The translations under genes were made by a program, and so were the position numbers. Positions 17,372 through 24,771 of a DNA stretch of 64,000 nt are shown piece by piece. The notes beneath the pieces are model-generated. The model was not told the DNA's origin. It worked only from the letters and a program-made list of their open reading frames with translations, and did not search any database. The DNA comes from Rothia sp. P100 (GTDB taxonomy: Bacteria > Actinomycetota > Actinomycetes > Actinomycetales > Micrococcaceae). The first letter of the stretch is position 1, and every line of letters starts with the position of its first letter. Where the stretch lies: the NCBI RefSeq assembly GCF_023712425.1, contig NZ_JAMAYG010000001.1:930001-994000 (forward strand), written 5' to 3'.

Positions 17372-17390
17372 ATGAGGCTTACCTTATCGG
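17372..17390 (-). promoter_or_regulatory. Possible DtxR/IdeR-like box upstream of fprA
   Basis: On the minus strand TAAGGTAAGCCT matches the first 12 positions of the degenerate iron-box consensus TWAGGTWAGSCTWACCTWA exactly, but the other half-site is poor (14 of 19 in all by hand). It lies about 95-110 bases upstream of fprA. Iron control is inference. Confidence 0.3.
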
Positions 17391-17418
17391 CTGATAATTT
17401 CCTCTACAGTCATGTAGG

Positions 17419-17483
17419 TTAATATAGGTTAATAACCGAGTTAATATAGGTTAATAACCGAGTTAATATAGGTAATAACCGAG
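17419..17483. repeat. Three tandem 22-bp units, each with a palindrome
   Basis: Units at 17419-17440, 17441-17462 and 17463-17483 are identical, except that the third lacks one T. Each carries GGTTAATAACC (GGTTA/TAACC arms; shortened to GGTAATAACC in unit 3). A 22-base period is about two helical turns. The array lies about 140 bases upstream of the fprA start. Confidence 0.9.
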
Positions 17484-17603
17484 TAGAGCGCAGTGCTACG
17501 GGCGCCTATCCCAAAACGGGGGCAGACGCTCACTTGTCAGTCTCACACCTCATTTCCTCATGAAGAAATTCTCAGCAAGGGTGGTTTAGGGACTTTATTT
17601 TGC

Positions 17604-17936
17604 TCATACAGATTGTGCTAATTGAGACAACACAACCTTAGAGTTTTTTCCAGAAACAGTCAGCTCCAGCCGTATACCTTCATCACTAGGACTAAGACTA
17701 AGGGCATACATCGACTCCTCCCCTAGCTCTTCAATATTAAGTTGATTCTGACAGATCTGGTTGAGCTCTTGGATGCTGCCGCTAACTCCATGAGAGGCAC
17801 CATTCAAGTCGAGCTTATGATGGATAGCCGCTGAAAAACACATCACGTTTGAAGAGGCATTAATCCAATCGGAAGTAAAGCCTTCAACAGGAAGACCGTC
17901 AATATAGAGCTGCCCCTCTGCATAAGAACATTTCAA
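17604..17936 (-). CDS. Hypothetical protein, orphan, possibly 5'-truncated
   Basis: I do not recognise this protein. The open frame continues to 18083, but that part is antisense to a response-regulator remnant, so the native start must lie nearer. A TTG at 17936 behind GGGAAAG gives about 110 residues; this start is a guess. The product is soluble and acidic, with two Cys and a Ser/Leu-rich C terminus. No signal peptide or membrane segment is evident. Its A/T content is higher than that of its neighbours. The frame meets the regulator remnant at about 17950, which suggests that both were cut at a rearrangement junction. Confidence 0.35.
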   Translation of the reverse strand: MKCSYAEGQLYIDGLPVEGFTSDWINASSNVMCFSAAIHHKLDLNGASHGVSGSIQELNQICQNQLNIEELGEESMYALSLSPSDEGIRLELTVSGKNSKVVLSQLAQSV

Positions 17937-17953
17937 TGAACTTTCCCAAACCC

Positions 17954-18172
17954 CCTCAGGGCAATCCGTGGGGCACCCTCGCCGCAACAGAACAAAATAT
18001 CGTGAAATTGGTCTGCTGAGGAAAAACAAACCAAGAAATTGCCAGCGAACTTCACTACTCTTTGTCCACCGTGAAGAACACACTATCGCGCGTCTATGCG
18101 AAGCTAGATATCAAAACCCGCACCCAGCTGCTGGTGATGGCAGGGCACCACAACTTCCCGGTACTGGACTAG
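17954..18172 (+). pseudogene. NarL-type response regulator remnant (C-terminal HTH only)
   Basis: Reading from 17954 gives P-Q-G-N-P-W followed by a LuxR-type helix-turn-helix that aligns with the C-terminal third of the intact regulator at 19570-20220 (D-P-W, I-V-K-L-V-C, G-K-T-(N/D)-Q-E-I-A, N-F-P at the end). The receiver domain is missing. An in-frame TGA at 18017-18019 stands where the intact paralogue has Trp in C-W-G-K-T. It ends at TAG 18170-18172. It is therefore a decayed duplicate of the neighbouring regulator. Confidence 0.88.
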
Positions 18173-18193
18173 ACCAGAGACTGACATGACCCC

Positions 18194-18223
18194 TTGAGCC
18201 TACCGACTGAGGGCACCTATAGT
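18194..18223 (+). promoter_or_regulatory. Candidate promoter of the peptide-kinase-regulator operon
   Basis: TTGAGC (18194-18199) and TATAGT (18218-18223) with an 18-base spacer resemble a housekeeping -35/-10 pair. They sit about 45 bases before the small peptide's ATG. Matched by eye only. Confidence 0.4.
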
Positions 18224-18268
18224 TGAGCTAAGCCCACAAGATTTTCCTCGTGAAAAGGACATCAGACC

Positions 18269-18400
18269 ATGAAGCAGCTCCTCGCGGTTCTTCTTATCTC
18301 TGCCAGCACCACTCTAGGTATAGGTACCTACCAGACCGTCACTCACATGAACAGCACTCCGCAGGGAGTCTGCCAGTTCCTCCCCTTCATCTGTCGCTAG
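18269..18400 (+). CDS. 43-residue signal-peptide-like small protein with two Cys, upstream of a histidine kinase
   Basis: The ATG is preceded by AAAAGGAC at good spacing. The product has M-K-Q, then a hydrophobic stretch (about 4-19) rich in Leu, Ile and Ala with small residues after it. A short polar region and a C-terminal CQFLPFICR follow, in which the two Cys are separated by six mainly hydrophobic residues. The stop lies three bases before the kinase ATG, so it is almost certainly co-transcribed. It may be a secreted peptide (possibly disulphide-closed) or a small membrane protein that modulates the kinase. No family is recognised and expression is unproven. Confidence 0.6.
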   Translation: MKQLLAVLLISASTTLGIGTYQTVTHMNSTPQGVCQFLPFICR

Positions 18401-18403
18401 CAG

Positions 18404-19558
18404 ATGCGACAAACCCTGCAGCGAGTTTTTGCCCTTAAATTTCGTGCGCCCTCCCTGCTGGTCAAAAGAATCAGCCTGGGCATCGGTCTCTTCTTCGCTG
18501 TCGTTGAAATTCTGAGCTGGTTTATCAACGGCAGTGTGGGTGGGTGGGTTCAGGCGCTCACCCCCGCTCTCTACCTCACCTGGGGTGTGCTCATCTACCG
18601 TGGTAAGAGCTACGCGGTGCCCTTCTTCGCCCTCTGCTTTACCCTGTGGTTTATCAGCGACTCATCGCGTCAGACCCCCTTTGCCCTCTACGCGCTCTTC
18701 ATCTGCATCATCCATTCCTCAGCGGCGCAGAATATATTCAACCTTCTGGTACTCACCCTGATAGCAGTAGATGACTACCGCCTCAACAGCCCAGATATGC
18801 TGTCCTACATTCCTCTCATGTTCTGCATCTTCTTGATCCTCCCTTTGGCCGTGCGTCTGCACTGGGAGGGACGGCTACAATCCGAAACTGCCCTGGCTAC
18901 CTACCGCGAGCGCGTCGCCGAAGCCAACCGGGAGCTAGCGCGGGAACTGCACGATACCGTTGCCCGGCACATCAGCGTCATTAACCTCAACGCCCACAGC
19001 GCCCTGCAACAGGCTGAGATGACCGGTAAGGACGCCGCGCTGACTGCTATCACCACCAGCTCAGACCGGGCGCTGACCGATGTTCGTGCTCTCATTCAGA
19101 CCGCTAGAGATGACCAGAGCCTTAGCGGAGCTCCCCAGCTGCCGGCAGCAAACGTGCCGCCGCTGGGTGATGCCCTACACTCCGAGCTAGAAAATCTGCG
19201 GTCTAAGGGGTTGATGGTGAAGGCAGATATTGACTACAGTTCCAGCGATGTACCCGAAGGTCTGCGCCCCACCGTCTATAAAATCATCAAAGAGCTTGCT
19301 TTTAACGCCAGCAAGTATGCTCAGCCCGGCACAGAAATTGACCTTCAGGTCAGCCCCAATCTCACGGGTATCACCATTAGGACCAGTAACCTGGTGAAGA
19401 CCGGTACACTGCAGAAAAAGGCTCACCGGGGCGAACCTGGAACCGGCTTTGGGCTGGTTGGTATTGAAGAACGCATCCGCCGGCTGGGTGGCACGATGAG
19501 CTACGGCGCCGTGGCTGACCGTTGGGACCTGACCATTCACCTTCCCATCCCCCTGTAA
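18404..19558 (+). CDS. Sensor histidine kinase, NarL-partner (HisKA_3) type
   Basis: 384 residues. About five or six hydrophobic segments occupy residues 22-150 with only short loops and no large extracellular sensor domain. A coiled dimerisation region with R-E-L-A-R-E-L-H-D-T (phospho-acceptor His183) follows. The HATPase_c domain has K-E-L-A-F-N-A-S-K-Y (N box, Asn301) and G-F-G-L-V-G-I-E-E-R-I (G box, about 348-358). The topology resembles DesK- or peptide-sensing kinases. It is 3 bases behind the peptide gene and 11 bases ahead of the regulator gene. The signal is unknown; the adjacent peptide is a natural candidate. Confidence 0.92.
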   Translation: MRQTLQRVFALKFRAPSLLVKRISLGIGLFFAVVEILSWFINGSVGGWVQALTPALYLTWGVLIYRGKSYAVPFFALCFTLWFISDSSRQTPFALYALFICIIHSSAAQNIFNLLVLTLIAVDDYRLNSPDMLSYIPLMFCIFLILPLAVRLHWEGRLQSETALATYRERVAEANRELARELHDTVARHISVINLNAHSALQQAEMTGKDAALTAITTSSDRALTDVRALIQTARDDQSLSGAPQLPAANVPPLGDALHSELENLRSKGLMVKADIDYSSSDVPEGLRPTVYKIIKELAFNASKYAQPGTEIDLQVSPNLTGITIRTSNLVKTGTLQKKAHRGEPGTGFGLVGIEERIRRLGGTMSYGAVADRWDLTIHLPIPL

Positions 19559-19569
19559 AGGATATAACT

Positions 19570-20220
19570 GTGCAGACTATTAGGGTGGCCATCGTTGATG
19601 ATGTGCCCGAAATCCGTGAGGTTCTCAATCTCTATGTTGAGAGCTTGAGCGGCCTTGAGCTGGTGGGCGAAGCGATCAACGGGGCTGAAGCGCTTGAACT
19701 GGTAGCTCGCACTGAGCCAGATGTGGTGCTCATGGATCTGCAAATGCCCGTTTTGGATGGCATTGAGGCGACCGTTGCCCTGCGAGAGAGCTACCCAGAG
19801 TTAACCATTATTGCTCTGACTACCTTCGTTGATCACTACTACGTGACGGGGGCGCTGAGGGCTGGGGTTCACGGCTATCTGCTGAAGAACTCAAGCCCCA
19901 GCCAGGTTGATACTGCCATCAGGGCGGCCCTTGAGGGCCGCACCCTGATTGACCGGCGCGCACTTGCTTCGCTGGTTGCCTCCATGAACGCGGCGGACTA
20001 CCCCCAAGGGGACCCCTGGGCGCAGCTCAGCGAGGATGAGCAGACCATTGTGAAGCTGGTTTGCTGGGGTAAAACGGATCAAGAAATCGCGGATCAGCTT
20101 GACTCTTCGCTCCCTAGCATGAAGAACCAGCTCAGCTCCATTTACAGCACCTTGGGTATCAATACCCGCCTGCAGATACTGGTGGAGGCAGGGCGCTATA
20201 ACTTCCCTATCTTCGACTAG
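19570..20220 (+). CDS. Response regulator, NarL/LuxR type
   Basis: 216 residues. The receiver domain (1-118) has V-D-D acidic residues near 10, phospho-acceptor Asp56 in V-L-M-D-L-Q-M-P and conserved Lys106. A LuxR-type HTH domain follows (about 148-205, with D-E-Q-T-I-V-K-L-V and S-M-K-N-Q-L-S-S-I-Y). The GTG at 19570 follows an AAAGGA ribosome site 11 bases after the kinase stop; an upstream ATG within the kinase gene would only add an unrelated tail. It is the intact paralogue of the ghost at 17954-18172. The C terminus N-F-P-I-F-D nearly equals that of the ghost. Confidence 0.94.
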   Translation: MQTIRVAIVDDVPEIREVLNLYVESLSGLELVGEAINGAEALELVARTEPDVVLMDLQMPVLDGIEATVALRESYPELTIIALTTFVDHYYVTGALRAGVHGYLLKNSSPSQVDTAIRAALEGRTLIDRRALASLVASMNAADYPQGDPWAQLSEDEQTIVKLVCWGKTDQEIADQLDSSLPSMKNQLSSIYSTLGINTRLQILVEAGRYNFPIFD

Positions 20221-20226
20221 CCCGAG

Positions 20227-21378
20227 CTAGTTCCAGGTATAGCGGAAGATAACCCCGCCGTGGGCGGGGAGCACCAGGTTGGACGGTGCGGGGCCGGAAG
20301 CTGAAACTAGGCCGGGAGGCAGGGTGAGGGTGCCGGACTTTTTGGGACCGAGGTTGATAGCCGCCCAGCCCTGGCTGAAACGGCGCACCCAAGCTCCTTT
20401 GCTCATCACAGCGTCCCCGTGCGGGGCACCCAAATCCCACGCTAGTTCTTCTCGCCAGGGTGTGCCGTTGTGGGCGTCGTGACCCCCGGCGCTCAGAGCA
20501 GACCAATGGCCGGCGCCAAAGACCCAGAAAGCGGCGAGTGCTGCTAGAAAGTTGGGGTGATCATCCTGTCCGTCTGTGGACGCCCGCAACAGGGTCAGCC
20601 GTGGGCTATGCACCCCCATCTCATGAACCTGACCGAGACTAACGGGGTGGTGGTTGCCCATCATCTGCTTCATCTGTGCCAGAGCAGAGGGTTGGTCGAG
20701 GAAGTCTGTAGCTGACCAGCCCAAAAAGACCTCTTCAAAACCCCCACCGTAAGCGCTGTGACGCTCCCACTTACCCGGTGTCTCACGAGATTCTGCGATG
20801 TTGGGTACCAGAATTTTCCCCCCGGCATTCAGTGCCCGCCCGGCATCTTTCACTAGGCGGTCTAAGCCGCGGTGAAATTTTTTCAAGTTGCGAGCGCCCT
20901 GGATGGGCAGGTTAAGGCCGTAGTAGTCCCCGTGGATATCGTTATCCGCCATAACCCCGTCAAAGGGTGAGCCAGCAAGCTCGGTGGTCACATTGCGCAC
21001 CCAGTGCCAACGGTAGCTTGGGGACCACACCTGCATCTGGTAGTGCCCAGGGTAGCCAGTCCACTCAATGAGCTCCCCGTTGGAACGGCGGGCAAACCAC
21101 TGTTCCCCCGATTGTTCCACTTGCTCTGCCTCAGCGTAGGAAACACCTGAGGTATAAGGGCCCTCAGTCTCATAGCTTCGGGTAGAGGACAGGCACTTAT
21201 AGCAGAGCACCGTCATGGCAGGGTTAAGCTCCTTCAGCCGCGCTGCGGCGTAGGTCTGCCGCGGCTGAAGAAGAGCTACGGAGTAGTGCTCAGCAGCAAA
21301 TTTAATTTGCTCCTCTGTCACTGGCTCTCCTCCGTAGCGAACCCACAGGCCCCTACTTGCTGAATTACCCAGAGCCAT
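20227..21378 (-). CDS. Putative glycoside hydrolase (GHL15-like)
   Basis: 383 residues of TIM-barrel character, matching the hypothetical glycosyl hydrolase family 15 (GHL15) pattern as I know it. It has an early W-V-R-Y-G-G strand, Y-K-C-L-S-S near 60, and an acidic centre F-D-G-V-M-A-D-N-D-I-H-G-D near residue 140 that is the likely catalytic region. A beta-rich C terminus follows. No signal peptide is visible. Its ATG overlaps the pelF stop (TAATG), so the two are translationally coupled. It may trim or release the polymer made by PelF. Family assignment is from memory of motifs. Confidence 0.65.
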   Translation of the reverse strand: MALGNSASRGLWVRYGGEPVTEEQIKFAAEHYSVALLQPRQTYAAARLKELNPAMTVLCYKCLSSTRSYETEGPYTSGVSYAEAEQVEQSGEQWFARRSNGELIEWTGYPGHYQMQVWSPSYRWHWVRNVTTELAGSPFDGVMADNDIHGDYYGLNLPIQGARNLKKFHRGLDRLVKDAGRALNAGGKILVPNIAESRETPGKWERHSAYGGGFEEVFLGWSATDFLDQPSALAQMKQMMGNHHPVSLGQVHEMGVHSPRLTLLRASTDGQDDHPNFLAALAAFWVFGAGHWSALSAGGHDAHNGTPWREELAWDLGAPHGDAVMSKGAWVRRFSQGWAAINLGPKKSGTLTLPPGLVSASGPAPSNLVLPAHGGVIFRYTWN

Positions 21379-23117
21379 TAGCTAGCGGTAGAAGGAGCGG
21401 TGAGCAGGCTGCTACCCAGCCCGCGTTCCAGAAGAGAAATCTGCTGTTCGCGCTCATCAGAGGGGATGCTACGCACCCCGTCAATGGACATACCGGCGTG
21501 CTCCGGCTTGGGTTCCATCTTGCCCAGGTCACGGTAAATCATGTTGTAGCGTTCCATTACGGTGTGTAACTGGAAGAACTGCTGGACGCGTTCACGAGCG
21601 TTGATGCAGAGCTGCTCGTAGAAGGCAGAGTTATCCATGATGCGTTGCAGTGCCTGCGCAAACCCTTCTGGGTCACCTGCCTGGGTGAGAATGCCGCAGC
21701 GTTCAATCATCTCGCCGTTATCAGCTACCAGGGTGTCATCAATCAGCTGAGACATGCCGCCCACGTCCGAGCCAATCACGGGTATAGACGCGCTCATGGC
21801 TTCCAAAGCCACAATCGGCTGGCCCTCGTTGTAGCTGGGCATGACCAGTGCATCGAATTCACCCAGCTTCTCGCGCACGTTCACGGTGCCGTGGAAGGTG
21901 ATGTAGTCTTCTAGTCCCTTGGCGGCGATTGCCTCGCGGCACTCGTCGTAGTACCAGGGCACGTGCTCGGTGGGGCCCAAACAGTCAATGTGTAGGTTGT
22001 AGCCCTGGTTCTTGAGGATGCCCACCGTATCGATAAGGTCAATGAGGCCCTTAATGGGCACTACACGGGCGATAAAAACGAACTTCCAGTGATGGTTCTT
22101 GCCCTGGAGTTCAATCTTTTCGCGCGCAGTGCGGCGTAGCGCGTACGCTTCGTTCACATCCGAGAGCAGCATACCGTTAGGGAGAATCACCGACTTTTCC
22201 TCTAGACCGTGCAGCCCCTTCGCCTCGTCAATTGCCTTGGGGTAAAGGTAGGTAATCAAATTAGCGCTGGGATAGCAGAAACGGCCCATCTGAATCCACC
22301 AAATGACCCAGGCGCGCTGCTCAGGGGTGAGGTCAAAAATGTCCTCATCACCCACAGCCACCGGGAGGGACATATTGCGATCCAGTAGGGTGTTGACGGT
22401 ATCACGCACATAAAGGTTGTGTTCGGTCAAGAAGAAGCTGGTGCCGTTATCGCGGGCTGCAGCCGCACCAATCACCGAGGCGTAGCCGGTGGTATGGGCG
22501 TGGTAAACCCGGGCGTAGGGCATACGCTCGTGCAAGAGGGCGTAAGCCAGCGAGAAGAAGGTGCGAACCAGCCAGAAGGCTTCCGAGAAGCTCATACCCG
22601 GGAGCTTCATGCGGGTAAAGAAGACCTGCATGAACTCTTTGGTGCCCAGTAAAGCCCACCCGGGGTATTCCCGGTTCTTTTCGGAGAACATGCGGTCGTA
22701 GATCGACCAGAGGGGGTTAGGATCAGCGTCCTCTGACAGCGCCAGCAGAGCGTCAATAATTTCGTTGCAAGCAGCGGTTCGCTGCTTAGAGTTCATTTTC
22801 AACTCGCGCACCGGCAGACTGAAACCGTCGCGATGCTCATCAAGGCTGATGTAAATGGTCTTAACCCACAGCACGTTCTGGGGCATACCGTAAAGGTCTT
22901 CGCTCGGTGAGTTGCTATCCCAGCTGATGTGGATAATTCCAAAGGTGATATCGGGGTTGGTAGTGATGATATCGTGCACCACAGCCGACACTCCGCCCTT
23001 CAAAAAGGGGTAAGTGGATTCCATGACGATTGCTACGTCAACATCGGGGTAGTTAAGGTCGGTGTACTTGGGCCCGGTCTCGGGCAGGATCAAATCTTTG
23101 TATATATTCTCAGTCAT
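21378..23117 (-). CDS. pelF: PelF-like glycosyltransferase (DUF3492 + GT4)
   Basis: Cytoplasmic GT-B glycosyltransferase, 579 residues. The N-terminal DUF3492-type domain is seen in V-A-I-V-M-E-S-T-Y-P-F-L-K-G-G-V-S-A-V-V (about 34-53). The C-terminal GT4 half has F-I-A-R-V-V-P-I-K-G, P-S-Y-N-E-G-Q-P-I-V-A-L-E-A-M (the E-x7-E motif) and S-D-V-G-G. In Pseudomonas, PelF makes the cationic GalNAc/GlcNAc polymer Pel from UDP-sugars. The ATG at 23117 has GAGGGG at proper spacing; the upstream in-frame Met at 23135 lacks one. It lies between the membrane protein and hydrolase genes. Confidence 0.85.
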   Translation of the reverse strand: MTENIYKDLILPETGPKYTDLNYPDVDVAIVMESTYPFLKGGVSAVVHDIITTNPDITFGIIHISWDSNSPSEDLYGMPQNVLWVKTIYISLDEHRDGFSLPVRELKMNSKQRTAACNEIIDALLALSEDADPNPLWSIYDRMFSEKNREYPGWALLGTKEFMQVFFTRMKLPGMSFSEAFWLVRTFFSLAYALLHERMPYARVYHAHTTGYASVIGAAAARDNGTSFFLTEHNLYVRDTVNTLLDRNMSLPVAVGDEDIFDLTPEQRAWVIWWIQMGRFCYPSANLITYLYPKAIDEAKGLHGLEEKSVILPNGMLLSDVNEAYALRRTAREKIELQGKNHHWKFVFIARVVPIKGLIDLIDTVGILKNQGYNLHIDCLGPTEHVPWYYDECREAIAAKGLEDYITFHGTVNVREKLGEFDALVMPSYNEGQPIVALEAMSASIPVIGSDVGGMSQLIDDTLVADNGEMIERCGILTQAGDPEGFAQALQRIMDNSAFYEQLCINARERVQQFFQLHTVMERYNMIYRDLGKMEPKPEHAGMSIDGVRSIPSDEREQQISLLERGLGSSLLTAPSTAS

Positions 23118-23158
23118 TATTGTTCCCCTCAACAATCAAAATAAGCGGTGCTAGCGAT

Positions 23159-24424
23159 TTACCAGGCGACGGCGTGGCGCCAGAAAAGGTCATAAGCCGG
23201 AGTCTTCCAGGTGCGGCGGAAGGCCATATAGCTGACCGTAACGAGTAGAAGTTCACCCACCATAATGGCGAAATAGGCGTGGGTGCCCGGGAATAGCTGG
23301 AAGGCAACCCCACAGATGAAGAGATGGGCTAAGCCAATGAGCTGGGGGGTGGTGTGCGATCCCAGGTAATCGATTTGGTAGCAGAAGACCGTTACCGCCA
23401 AGAAGAGCCAGGACGAAACAATCACGGTGAGTGCCAGGGAGAAGGATTCCGGAGATAGGAGGAACATGAGTACAGCAACGATAACGGAGCTAATGCCAGC
23501 AATCATCAGGGTGCGGCGGGTTGAATCAACCACTCGGTTTTCAACCTTGGTCGAGTAGCTCTCAACCTGCTGGTAGCCCTTGCTCTCAATGATGGTGCGC
23601 AGGTGACCAACAGCGCGATCCACCTTGGTGGCTTCGGCTGCGAAAAAGTAGTTGTAGGCAATAACTGCGGGGGCAAGACCCATGTAAACCGCAATGACGT
23701 TCATGGTGCCGTCCAAGGTGATGAACAGGAGGTACTTATCTGCCCAGAGCACAGACCCCAGTAGGAAACCGCGTAGCATCTCTTGGGCAACCACGTGATA
23801 GTCAAGACGCTTGAAGGCAACTAAGTGACGCAGGTGCCCGCGCAACACAAAGAGCATAACAAAGATACCCATGACCGGGGGCAGGAACCAGACGGCAGGG
23901 AAGGCAAGGAGTGCCAGGGCGTAAGCGAGCCAGGCAAAAGCCCAGGTGTTACGGCTATCGGTTGGCAGATTAGCAATCACCAGCAGCTGGCTAAAAACCA
24001 TGTTCAAAAAGCCCAGAACCAGGAAGGCCAACAGGGTGGTAAGGCTCCAGTTTAAAGCAAAGAAGAAGGATAAAGAGAAGAACAGAAGAGCCGGAAGGAC
24101 CGCTAGGCTAGTAGTAATCCAATACTCAGCGAACCTGCGCATGCAGGCGTTCATTTCGCGCTCCCCCAGGAGGTCGCCCATAGCGCGGTAGACCGGCAGG
24201 CAGACGCTCTGCGACATCCAGGGCACCGTAATAGCAACCGCCAGGATGATTTGAGGTAGCTCCACGCCACCCACCATGATGCCAGCCATACGAGGGGTCA
24301 CCAGGGGGAAGATGGACGTTAGAAGAATAACCGGGGATAGGTAGAGAACAAACTGGTAGAGAAAGCGAGCTTTCTTATGTCGATATTTTGATTTTTGGGT
24401 ACCTGAAAGGAGCGCTGTAGACAA
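23159..24424 (-). CDS. Polytopic membrane protein, PelG-like (MOP-type) candidate
   Basis: 421 residues with about 10-12 membrane segments, Arg/Lys-rich at the N terminus. The layout fits a polysaccharide transporter of the MOP flippase kind. PelG is the expected partner of PelF and the position fits, but the N terminus does not show the usual PelG opening, so homology is uncertain. It starts at TTG with a weak GAGAGA upstream and is the first gene of the operon, 41 bases before pelF. It probably moves or channels the polymer across the membrane. Confidence 0.6.
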   Translation of the reverse strand: MSTALLSGTQKSKYRHKKARFLYQFVLYLSPVILLTSIFPLVTPRMAGIMVGGVELPQIILAVAITVPWMSQSVCLPVYRAMGDLLGEREMNACMRRFAEYWITTSLAVLPALLFFSLSFFFALNWSLTTLLAFLVLGFLNMVFSQLLVIANLPTDSRNTWAFAWLAYALALLAFPAVWFLPPVMGIFVMLFVLRGHLRHLVAFKRLDYHVVAQEMLRGFLLGSVLWADKYLLFITLDGTMNVIAVYMGLAPAVIAYNYFFAAEATKVDRAVGHLRTIIESKGYQQVESYSTKVENRVVDSTRRTLMIAGISSVIVAVLMFLLSPESFSLALTVIVSSWLFLAVTVFCYQIDYLGSHTTPQLIGLAHLFICGVAFQLFPGTHAYFAIMVGELLLVTVSYMAFRRTWKTPAYDLFWRHAVAW

Positions 24425-24771
24425 AAATCTAGTCTCTCTGGTAGTGCGAACTTGTCACAGGCAGATCCCTGCACTGCATTCTCAAGACTACTTCGCACCG
24501 TGGCTAGAAAGACCCCTCATTAGGAACGTATCTACTAATCAGAGCACAAGTAGCGACAGTTTGACCTTAACGACCATCAAACACCCCACACATTCGCACA
24601 CAAAAGAAGAAAAACACTCATCCATTTAGGGGACACCATGAAAACTGCCGCCTGACATGGGAAAGTGTTGACAGCCACTATCACCAGTCTTCACAAACTC
24701 ACCCCCAGCAAAAAGAGCAGACAAAAGCCCCGTACCTCACAGAGGTAAGGGGCAATTCTTAAGCGACTCGG
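24425..24771. other. Intergenic region upstream of the Pel-like operon
   Basis: About 350 bases between pelG-like and fdhF (both minus strand). It holds the fdhF terminator (24723-24753) and should hold the Pel-operon promoter. It is richer in A and T near 24540-24620. An AGGGG-preceded ATG at 24638 on the plus strand opens only five codons and is not called as a gene. No operator or riboswitch is recognised. Confidence 0.5.
24723..24753 (-). terminator. Intrinsic terminator of the fdhF gene
   Basis: On the minus strand GCCCCTTACCTC pairs with GAGGTACGGGGC (one mismatch) around a 3-base loop and is followed by TTTTG. It lies about 20 bases after the fdhF stop. Confidence 0.85.

Noticed and set aside
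24638-24655. AGGGG-preceded ATG of five codons
   Set aside because: Too short and isolated; no gene behind it on the same strand that a leader peptide could control.
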